From positions 29,671,204-29,735,203 of the forward strand of contig NC_091303.1 in NCBI RefSeq assembly GCF_038502225.1: a DNA stretch of 64,000 nucleotides, in the 5' to 3' direction. Position numbers and translations under genes: made by a program. Positions 56,024 through 64,000 of this stretch are shown piece by piece (position 1 is the first letter of the stretch; every line of letters begins with the position of its first letter). The notes beneath the pieces were generated by a model that searched no databases, was not told the origin of the DNA, and was given only the letters and a program-made list of their open reading frames with translations. This DNA comes from Cherax quadricarinatus (lineage: Eukaryota; Arthropoda; Malacostraca; Decapoda; Parastacidae).

Positions 56024-56530
56024 ATAGGAGGTCACTGCCATGGCAATCCGGGTGTCATCCACAAAGGAAGACACGGAGCTATGGCTGACATCTCTGTCTA
56101 TATCAGATATGAGGATGAGGAATAGAAAGGGAGCTAGTAATGTGCCTTGTGGAACATAGTTTTTCACCGTAGCTGCCTCAGACTTTACTCTGTTTACCAT
56201 TATTCTTTGTGTTCTATTTGTCAGGAAGTTACCAACTTTTCCTGCTGTTCTTTTATTGCTGTTACACCATGGTCACTCCTGTCGAAAGCTTTTGCAAAGT
56301 CCGTGTATACTACATCTGCATTTTGCTTATTCTCTACAGCATCCAGGACCTTGCCATAGTGATCCAGTAGCTGGGACAGGCAGGAGTGACCTGCTCTAAA
56401 CCCGTGTTGCCCTGGGTTGTGTAACTGATGGGTATCTAGGTAGTTGGCGATCTTGCTGCTCAGAACCCCTTCAAAGATTTTTATGATATGGGATGTTAGT
56501 GCTATCGGTCTGTAGTTCTTTGCAATTTCT
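56024..56530 (-). pseudogene. CR1-like RT N-terminal half
   Basis: Minus strand from 56525: EIAKNYRPIALTSHIIKIFE, PGQHGFRAGHSCLSQLLDHY, DVVYTDFAKAFDRSDHGV (to 56270), then, after a shift, YVPQGTLLAPFLFLILISDI and SFVDDTRIAMA (56150-56050). NYRPIAL, YTDFAKAFD, PQG and the catalytic VDD block appear in proper order. It precedes 54809-54196 across the insert, and follows 57826-59985 across PLE and element E, so one LINE copy spans 54196-59985. Confidence 0.8.
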
Positions 56531-57075
56531 TTACTACTACCATGAACCAACACCACTCCCAACAATATTATAATTCTTCCCAACAGCCAGGTTGCACTGA
56601 ACGTTTCTAAAGTACTTTCACAAGCTAACACCAGAGTCGCCATCGTTTCCAGCACTTCGATAAAGGATCTAACCAGAACAAAATCCAAGGACCACGAACC
56701 AGTCAACGCAGGGGTTTACACTATACCCTGTGGAGGCTACAAGAGACCTTGACATCCGCCTCAATGAACACATTTACGCAAGTAGGAACGATAACTTGAA
56801 CAACGCCTGTGTACAACACCGAAATTCCACCAATCATCTCATGAAGTTCAGGGACGCCCAACTAGTGATCAAAGAAACTAATTTCCGCAGACACAAGTGC
56901 CTTGAATCTTCACTAATAGCTGTTTCTAATGTAATTAAACAAAACAAAGGGAGCTTCACCATCTCTGAAGTCTTAGCAAGAATCCTCCTGAAAACAGTAA
57001 ATCCTGCCATCACATAGTCTCTCCTGTTAATACACTACACAAAGCACATTACAGAGAATGAACATTGAAACAGGC
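56531..57075 (+). pseudogene. PLE C-terminal fragment with GIY-YIG domain
   Basis: Reads IILPNSQVALNVS-like sequence (56570-56605), VNAGVYTIPCGGYK then a shift and RDLDIRLNEHIYASRNDN, LNNACVQHRNSTNHLMKFRD (56740-56850) and ILLKTVNPAIT (to 57017). The Arg before LNEH is retained (CGC), unlike the other three copies. The YIG half is lost at the frameshift near 56735. Confidence 0.8.
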
Positions 57076-57827
57076 CTTCTCTATCCAGCCTCCAATAGAA
57101 ATATTTGTCTAACCTATTTTTATGTTTCCCAAGTAATAGCTTTTATATCCTTTTACTCATGTGCAAGTTAATTGTTCTAACATATTGTATTACTATTACT
57201 ACTACAACTTATATCACTACTACCACTACTACCACTAGTATTGCACCTCACTCTGAGCCTATATATACCCTCTGTGTCCATGTACTGTTGTTAGGTAAGA
57301 CACATATGCAACAGTTAGGTATCTTTATTATGAAACGTTTCGCCTACACAGTAGGCTTCTTCAGTCAAGTACAGAAAAGTTGATAGAAGCAGAAGATACT
57401 TGAAGACGATGTAATCAGTCCATCACCCTTAAAGTTTTGAGGTGGTCAGTCCCTCAGTCTGGAGAAGAGCATTGTCCCATAGTATGAAACAATATTGTTT
57501 CATACTATGGGACAATGCTCTTCTCCAGACTGAGGGACTGACCACCTCAAAACTTTAAGGGTGATGGACTGATTACATCGTCTTCAAGTATCTTCTGCTT
57601 CTATCAACTTTTCTGTACTTGACTGAAGAAGCCTACTGTGTAGGCGAAACGTTTCATAATAAAGATACCCAACTGTTGCATATGTGTCTTACCTAACAAC
57701 CTGTCGGTATTTTATACCATTTTAATGTTCTGTCCATGTACTGTTTGTAACGGCTTGACAAAGCTCCTGGAGAGCGAAACGTTGCCACAATAAAATGTTA
57801 CATTAGTTGCACTTGTGTCTTTTTACA
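57076..57827 (+). mobile_element. Type C inverted-arm element, host of element E
   Basis: 57110-57289 matches the spacer and inner arm of element C in reverse complement (including the ACC/ACT repeat and CTCTGAGCCTATATATACCC). 57731-57827 is the right arm with CGAAACGTTGCCACAATAAA. The middle is replaced by element E. The terminal stem-loop is missing, so the right end is truncated at about 57827. Confidence 0.7.
57290..57730 (+). mobile_element. Inverted-arm element E: near-perfect 414-bp palindrome
   Basis: 57287-57700 reads the same on both strands: 207-bp arms with a single mismatch (TTA against TTG) and no loop, centred at 57493/57494 (CAATATTG). The right arm contains CTGAAGA (57623-57629), a GCCTAC-TGT-GTAGGC hairpin (57631-57645), GAAAC (57646-57650) and AATAAA. 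The right end adds TGTCGG and the stem-loop GGTAT-TTT-ATACC (57706-57718). Exact 15-bp target duplications TGTCCATGTACTGTT lie at 57275-57289 and 57731-57745. Confidence 0.9.
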
Positions 57828-59985
57828 ATAATTCAACTGGATTGTCGACCCTTAAATTGGGTAGCGCCTTACTGAACAATGAGTCATACTGGGACTTTAG
57901 TATCTCACTCATTTCTTGGCTGTCATCTGTGCTTGTCCCATCTCACCTGAGTAGGGGCCTAATACTGGATGTTGTTTTTCCCTTAGATTTGGCATAAGAG
58001 AATAAGTATTTTTTTTTTTCAATTTCCTTTATGGCTTTTAGTTCTTTCTGAAATTGTTTCCTGTAAGATTCCTTCAGCTTAAGTTCGATATTTGCAATTT
58101 CATTAACCAGTGCCTCCCTTCGTATTTCAGATATATTGGCCCCTCTCAGCAGCTCTGTGACTCTTCACCTTCGTCTGTATAGGGAGCGTCTTTCTCTTTC
58201 TAGTTTATATCTTCTCTTTCTTTTTCTTAATGGAATGCGCCTTGAGCAGATCTCAAGAACCACAGAGTTTATTTTTTCTAGGCGAAGGTTCGGATCTGTG
58301 ATGTTTAGGATATCTACCCAGCTTGTTTCATTTAGGACATGGTTGACTTGTTTCCATTGTATGTTTTTGCTATTGAAATTTAATTTTGTGAAGACATCCT
58401 CATGACTGATCGCATTTTCCTGGTCAGGAGCCCTGTGCATACATGTCTGTACCTCTGTTATGTTGTGATCTATTATGTTGTGATCCTTGATATAGTTATA
58501 TTACGTATCAGATCGTCGTTGTTAGTGAAGATGAGGTCCAGTGTATTTTCTAGTCTTGTAGGCTCTAATACTTGCTGGTTTATGGTGAATTTGGTGCAGA
58601 GATTTAATAGCTCATGTGTATGTGAATTTTCATCAGAGCTGCCTCCTGGGGTGATCTGTGATAAAATATTATATGCTACACTCATCCATTTTAGGTGTCT
58701 CAAGTTGAAATCTCTTAGTAACAAGATGTTTGGGAGTAGGAGTTGGGAGATTTTCCAGACAGTGGTCAATTTTCACACGCTGCTGCTGGAAATGCTGGGA
58801 AGCTGCATCTCGAGGCTTGTACAGAACCACAATGACAAGGTTTTGGTTTTCAATCTTTACTGCCAAAACTTCAACTACATCATTTGAGGTGTTTAGTAGT
58901 TGTGAGAAAATGAGCGACTATGTGATGTACAAACCAACCCCCTTGTTGTCTATTTGGTCTGTCGCATCTGAATAGGTTATAACCTGGTATCCATATTTCG
59001 TTGTCAAAATGATCCTTTGTGGGTCTCTGTGATTGCTGCAAACATTGTATTTGAGTCCGTGAGCAGTCCCTTGATGTAAGGGATTTTGTTGTTTGTTGAA
59101 GGTTTAGACCCTACATGTTAGAAAAGACATATGTAGTTATATTGGTGGCCCTAATATCTGTTGTTCTGAAATAGAGGCCAATGACTGTGCCTCTGCTCCA
59201 GAAGTGTTTTCAGTTGGTGTAAGATTGCTGTTATTTCTTGCCAGTCTTTTCTTCCTCCTGGCCCTAAAAAAACTCTTTACATATAGAGGTTATGGCTCCC
59301 CTCCTTTGTTTCCCATAGTCTGGCTGGTCTGTCTTCTTGTCCCCTTCAGATGATGCGCCTAGCAGTATGCGTTGTAGCATTTTCATTCATAGAGTGACAA
59401 GTGACACATTTCGGTAGTTCTGTTTGCTAGGATTTATTGCAGCTGCGTTCGCTGGTGGTGCATTTTTTTCTTTTTCCCCTCTACCTGCCGCCCCTGTATG
59501 GACATCAGTGCTTACACCAGGTTTTGCTGGTAATGTGCCAACTCTATTCCCTGAGGCATCATCCGTTTTGTACCTCTGTAAGTTGAATAGCATTGCCTTT
59601 ACTTGTTTCATCACCATGGCCAATGTCTCCTTTTGGTTCACTGTCCTCCAGTACAACACTAGCACCTTCAAGAGCACTGTCTTCCAAGATAGCCCCGTCC
59701 AACCCTCCCATTTTGTTTTCCCAGCTGTCATACCATGCTGATATGCCTTCCAAGAAGGATCTTTTATTAGTGTTCTTGTCTTTTAATATAGATGTAATTT
59801 TCTCATACAGGTGTATCTCGTTTGAACTGACCAAAAAACATTTCTCTGATTTTATATCAGATGTGGTCGCTGGTTTAAAATCCCAGCACTCCCCATGGGG
59901 CCATTTACCACAGAGATTGCAAGCAATACAGCCATGCTTTTGTCCGTGACCCATTCTGCAGACTACACAGATATTCATGGTGGTG
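57828..59985 (-). pseudogene. CR1-like LINE ORF1 (PHD type) and endonuclease
   Basis: ORF1 starts at 59978 (minus): MNICVVCRMGHGQKHGCIAC then NLCGKWPHGEC, a Cys/His-rich PHD-like zinc finger in the first 35 residues as known for CR1 ORF1 proteins, followed by an acidic linker (to 59559). Endonuclease pieces: IENQNLVIVVLYKPRDAA (58860-58800), LLLRDFNLRHLKWMSV (58720-58670), FTINQQVLEPTRLENTLDLI (58590-58530); the pre-RT segment LRKRKRRYKLERERRSLYR lies at 58240-58180. LRDFN replaces the usual LGDFN active-site motif. Frameshifts separate the pieces. Confidence 0.75.
59559..59978 (-). CDS. CR1-like ORF1 with PHD-like zinc finger (139 codons)
   Basis: Residues 4-31 hold CxxC...C..C...H..C spacing (Cys4, Cys7, His11, Cys18, Cys21, Cys24, His29, Cys32 region), consistent with a PHD/treble-clef finger. 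The remainder (KCFLVSSNEIHLYEKITSIL ... KGDIGHGDETSKGNAIQLTE) is acidic and partly helical. In CR1 elements ORF1 binds the element RNA and may target chromatin. The start is the first ATG, at 59978, immediately after a 46-bp minisatellite. The downstream part of ORF1 continues in another frame (59731-59387). Confidence 0.65.
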   Translation of the reverse strand: MNICVVCRMGHGQKHGCIACNLCGKWPHGECWDFKPATTSDIKSEKCFLVSSNEIHLYEKITSILKDKNTNKRSFLEGISAWYDSWENKMGGLDGAILEDSALEGASVVLEDSEPKGDIGHGDETSKGNAIQLTEVQNG

Positions 59986-60262
59986 CTCAGTATTGCAAGC
60001 TTGTCCTGTCATGTGGCTCACTGCACCCCTGCTCAGTATTGCAAACTTGTCCTGACTTGCGAGTCACTGCACCCCTGCTCAGTATTGCAAGCTTGTCCTG
60101 CCTCGTGGCTCACTACACCCTTGCTCAGTATTGCAAGTTTGTTCTGCCATGTGGCTCACTGCACCCCTGCTCATTATTGCGAGCCTGTCCTTACTTTTGG
60201 CTCACTGCACCCCTGCTCAGTATTGCAAGCCTGCCCTGCCTCATGGCTCACTCCTCTGCTAG
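59983..60262. repeat. 46-bp minisatellite, third cluster (about 6 copies)
   Basis: Diverged copies of the unit at 48671-49871 (for example CTTGTCCTGTCATGTGGCTC). The array abuts the LINE ORF1 start, whereas the other two arrays abut LINE 3' ends. Confidence 0.9.
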
Positions 60263-61740
60263 GTGCAACGACTGTGCAAAACCCGCTACCCACCTCACTT
60301 CAAGAACTTAACCTATGATTCTTTCCATAAATAAATTGCTTGAGAGCGAAGTTAATATCCACTGTAGTGAGATAAAATGAACGATAACGGGCAAGCAAGT
60401 CTGTTTACTCACAGCTCTCACCAAGTTTGGAGTTGTGAATATTTATAATATATATCCTCCCATACGGCTGAACCCTAGCCCAGATATAATTGGCAGTGTT
60501 AAAACCTGTCCCATTGGGTCCGCGTACCCGACAGTTCTCCAGGCTGGAACAGTATCGTGCTGATGTGCCTCTCTGCAACCTTTAAGGGAAGGTGACCTGA
60601 CGCTGGCCAGGAACTCTTGATTTAAGGACCTGGACCTAACCTGTCCCCTTTCCGAGGATCAGTCCTGAGTGTCCCTTATCCTTTTCCTTCGTCAGACTTT
60701 GTATAACCCTTATGGGTTTAACACTTTTCTACGAAGATAAATGTATGTGCGTGGTGGTAAATGTAATGTATTGTTAATGTCGCTAACAACTCCACACTCT
60801 TGTTCTAAGTATTCTGAGTCGCAGGTTCTACAATTGACGTTCATAATTTTTTTTAGAGGGGGGGGGGGAGGGCGGGAAAGGGGTAAGGGGTCAGTGACTC
60901 CAATGAGAATATGATGAAAGCAATAGACACCTTTTCAGAGAAATGTCTAAGTCATATACACATACACACAAGATGTTGACCTCAGGTGAACTGGTAAGCA
61001 ATTGTGCACAATATGTCAGCAAAAGAGTTAAGGTACATATTTAGAAACACAATAATTTTAAAACAGATAAGAACAGTTTTCTTCCAGTAGTAACTTGTTT
61101 TATTTTTACAGAGACAATCTGGGAGCAGTGCGGCCTTATTTTATATATACTTTAAACAAACATACAAATGATTTGCATTTGATGATTCGAATGATGGGAA
61201 TGTATATTTTCTTTAATTCCTATCAAGGGAAAACTCCTATGTGGCTGTACATTACTTTAACATATATGGTAACACATACTGCCACCATACACGTATTTGG
61301 AATGATACAACACCTTAATAATAACACAATTTAACATAAAAAGGTAATTATTTTACCAAGACAATTCTCAGAGTAACAGGATGAAACTCGAGGAAAAAAC
61401 ATTTTTCACCCGGTGCACGAATCCTCTGAAGCCCCCCATGAAGGTCCATGGTCTCCGCCTGAAGACCATGGACCTCCTGGGGACTACGGACCTCCTGGGG
61501 GACCATGGATCGCCAGAGAAGAAACCTTGTTTTACTGGCTCTTAATAAACAATCAGAAGACAAAAAGAGCCCAGAAAATGCTGTTCACTCCCAAACATGA
61601 CGACAATTCTGATAGACGTTTCTTTCTAGAGGAAACATTGTTGATATAGCCAGACCGACGTTGCAGAAATAAAGCTCTAATATGGTAGTTATCACATCAA
61701 AATCCATACGAGATATCACCAGACCAGGAGACAGTATTCA
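60263..61740. other. Sparse region: SINE-like shred, otherwise unassigned
   Basis: 60580-60740 contains CTTGATTTAAGGACCTGGAC and CCTTATGGGTTTAACAC, resembling the 3' half of the SINE-like repeat near 42880-43040. A run of ten G lies at 60860-60869. 61436-61505 has three imperfect copies of GACCATGGACCTCCTGGGG. No gene was recognised. Confidence 0.5.
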
Positions 61741-61985
61741 AAATAAGCAAGTATCGGAGTTTACGCTGTACACTGTGCTGGATGTGAAGGTCAATACAAT
61801 GGTAAAACTTCACACAGTTTAAAACTCACAGAATTCACAGTAGAAACAACACGTGTACTCCAGCGATATAAACATTCACACCTTATGCCATGGCAAGGTG
61901 ACAGTCTCAACATCGAGGAAGGAGACAGGACCAGAAAATGGTGTTGAGAAGCAGCGGTTATTATTACACCAAGATCCAGTGAACA
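61741..61985 (+). pseudogene. Degenerate PLE GIY-YIG domain (different family)
   Basis: Plus-strand GVYAVHCAGCEGQYNGKT (61761-61814) followed by SHSLKL resembles GVY..C..C...Y.G.T, the GIY-YIG N-terminal half, with Asn in place of the Ile/Val of YIG. The rest is scrambled. Too decayed for certainty. Confidence 0.5.
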
Positions 61986-62009
61986 GAGACACTCAAGACG
62001 CAACCATCA

Positions 62010-62135
62010 CACACGTGAACACACACACACACACATGTGAACACACACACACACACACACACGTGAACACACACACACATACACACACACGTGAACACAC
62101 ACACTCACGTGAACACACACACACACGCAGAGGTA
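62010..62135. repeat. (AC)n with periodic GTGA interruptions
   Basis: Blocks of ACACACAC are separated by CGTGAAC or TGTGAAC at spacings of about 22-35 bp, forming a small composite microsatellite. Confidence 0.9.
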
Positions 62136-62232
62136 TGATAAAGCTCACGGTTCAGAGAGAGTGACCTAGTAGCGATCAGTGAAGAGGCGGGGCCAGGAGC
62201 TAGGACTCGACCCCCGCAACCTCAACTAGGTG

Positions 62233-62235
<3 letters not shown>
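62136..62235 (+). mobile_element. LINE 3' tail, strongly 5'-truncated
   Basis: GAAGAGGCGGGGCCAGGAGC and the terminal AACTAGGTGAGTAC then (AC)n match the minus-strand LINE end at 6294-6420. The tail again runs directly into a dinucleotide repeat. Confidence 0.8.
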
Positions 62236-62915
<680 letters not shown>

Positions 62916-64000
62916 GCTCCTTTCTGTGAAAAAAAAATGGATAACCTAAGAGGGCAGAGACCCAGGGGTCTGGAGGCCGAACCCAGGAGGGAGGAACCTG
63001 GGAGGGAGGATTTGGAGTTAGAGCTCACAAAAATGGAGGAAGAGTGGGGAAGAAAGCTAGCAGAGCTCGGCAGGGTAATGGAGGAGAGGATAGCTGAAGA
63101 GAGTAGGAAGTGGGGACTACAAGTCTTAGCAGCAGAAGATAAGATAAAGTGCTTAGAAGAGGAGCTAAAAAACCTGAAACAGACTAGAGAGGCAAATGAC
63201 AGTACAGACATGACATCAGGAACTTCTATACGAGTCACAGACGAGGGGGCTGTAGCAGAATCCAGACACAGGTGGAAGGACAAATACACCCTACAGAGAC
63301 ACCCGCAGAAGGACTCCAACCACAACAACCTCGAAGCAACTGAGTAATCTCAACCAAAACCCGCACACTGTTCTCTCTGCCCTCACCCCATCACAAACCC
63401 CACCCACACCACAAACCCCCATAGGCCCCCCCAGGGCTCCCACTCCCCCAACCCCAATATTCTCCCAGGTCCACCGGGATAGACAAGAAGCTGAAATTGT
63501 GGTACACAAACGCAGATGGAATATCAAATAAATACGAGGAGTGGCATGAAAGAATCAACGAGAAGTCCCCAGACATCGTAGCAGTCACAGAAACGAAACT
63601 CACTGAGACAACAATAGATGCAGTCTTCCCACCAGGATATCAGATCCTGAGATAAGATAGAAGGAGCAGAGGGGGAGGAGAGGTTGCACTGCTCATAAAA
63701 AACCAATGGAGTTTTGAAGAAATGGAAGGCATGGACGAGATTGGAGAAAGGGACTACATAGGAGGTACAGTTCAATCTGGAGAACATAAGGTAGTAATTG
63801 TAGTGATGTATAACCCACCACAGAACTGCAGGAGGCCAAGAGAGGAATACGATGAGAACAACAGAGCGATGGTTGACACACTGGCTGAGGTGGCACGAAG
63901 AGCTCAATTGTGCAGAGCGTTGTTACTGGTTATAGGTGATTTCAACCACAGGGAGACCGACTGGAAAAATCTAGAGCCTTATGCGGGCCCCGAAACATGG
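62916..64000 (+). mobile_element. LINE 5' half, runs off the window
   Basis: Starts right after the CT array. It contains a coiled-coil frame (62937-63347), a Pro/Thr-rich linker with stops, and endonuclease coding from about 63489 (LKLWYTNADGISNKYEEWHE, PDIVAVTETKLTETTIDAV, EHKVVIVVMYNPPQNCRR, VIGDFNHRETDWKNLEP). It is the same family as 19136-20432 and supplies the N-terminal part missing there. A stop at 63654 and a frameshift near 63700 break it. Confidence 0.8.
62937..63347 (+). CDS. LINE N-terminal coiled-coil protein (136 codons)
   Basis: MDNLRGQRPRGLEAEPRREE followed by heptad-like LELTKMEEEWGRKLAELGRV and IKCLEEELKNLKQTREA (residues about 30-95), strongly charged and predicted by eye as coiled coil. 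It sits directly upstream of the endonuclease in the same orientation, so it is the LINE's ORF1 or the N-terminal extension of ORF2. No zinc knuckle or RRM was seen. The start is the first ATG after the CT array. The C-terminus ends in a stop shortly before the endonuclease linker. Confidence 0.6.
   Translation: MDNLRGQRPRGLEAEPRREEPGREDLELELTKMEEEWGRKLAELGRVMEERIAEESRKWGLQVLAAEDKIKCLEEELKNLKQTREANDSTDMTSGTSIRVTDEGAVAESRHRWKDKYTLQRHPQKDSNHNNLEATE

Noticed and set aside
61095..61334. 79-codon frame MFYFYRDNLG...
   Set aside because: Isolated, AT-rich, no recognisable domain and no neighbouring exon signals that I could support.

Overview
The window is eukaryotic, intergenic, repeat-saturated DNA. 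I found no convincing host gene, rRNA or functional tRNA gene. Almost everything is tandem repeat (microsatellite, minisatellite, composite satellite) or transposable element: non-LTR retrotransposons of at least four families, Penelope-like elements (PLEs), one Ty3/Gypsy LTR element and small MITE/SINE-type elements. AT/CT/AC microsatellites of about 100 bp or more, PLEs with GIY-YIG endonucleases, CR1-like LINEs with PHD or esterase ORF1 proteins, and small dispersed repeats that I associate from memory with crayfish/lobster genomes suggest a decapod crustacean. That assignment is inference.

Layout. 1-4340: G-rich composite satellite with a 1.2-kb higher-order period. 4397-5545: short tandem arrays and a GC-rich stretch. 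5674-6293: TA array split by a 387-bp MITE-like element. 6294-14062: nest of a LINE 3' end, PLE pieces, an RTE-like LINE, a CR1-like LINE and inverted-arm elements carrying hammerhead-like motifs. 14063-19136: two CR1-like copies in tail-to-tail orientation. 19136-20432: endonuclease half of another LINE. 20430-25004: 22-bp minisatellite, followed by a 21-bp minisatellite and microsatellites. 25690-26580: inverted tRNA-like SINE structure. 26851-33850: a 243-bp tandem repeat invaded by one LINE, itself invaded by a second, nearly intact LINE. 33850-34360: LINE 3' end. 34809-42560: one RTE-like LINE split by a 5.15-kb Gmr1-like Gypsy element and by a Tigger-like MITE. 43498-48618: 42-bp minisatellite with one uninterrupted 1,705-codon frame. 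47304-55934: recent 4.3-kb tandem segmental duplication. 54197-59985: a CR1-like LINE broken by an insertion of about 1.2 kb, a PLE and an inverted-arm element. 60263-64000: sparse sequence, AC and CT microsatellites, and the 5' half of another LINE.

The most interesting observation is a family of mobile elements with inverted arms. Each arm carries a CTGATGA...GAAAC hammerhead-like motif next to AATAAA. The right end is a TGTCGG stem-loop whose stem covaries between copies. Six insertions can be delimited by 11-15 bp target-site duplications, and for two of them an uninterrupted paralogous site lies in the same window. One of the six is itself a PLE fragment, so the small elements look like PLE-dependent non-autonomous derivatives. 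All coordinates and comparisons were read by eye; no alignment or search was run.
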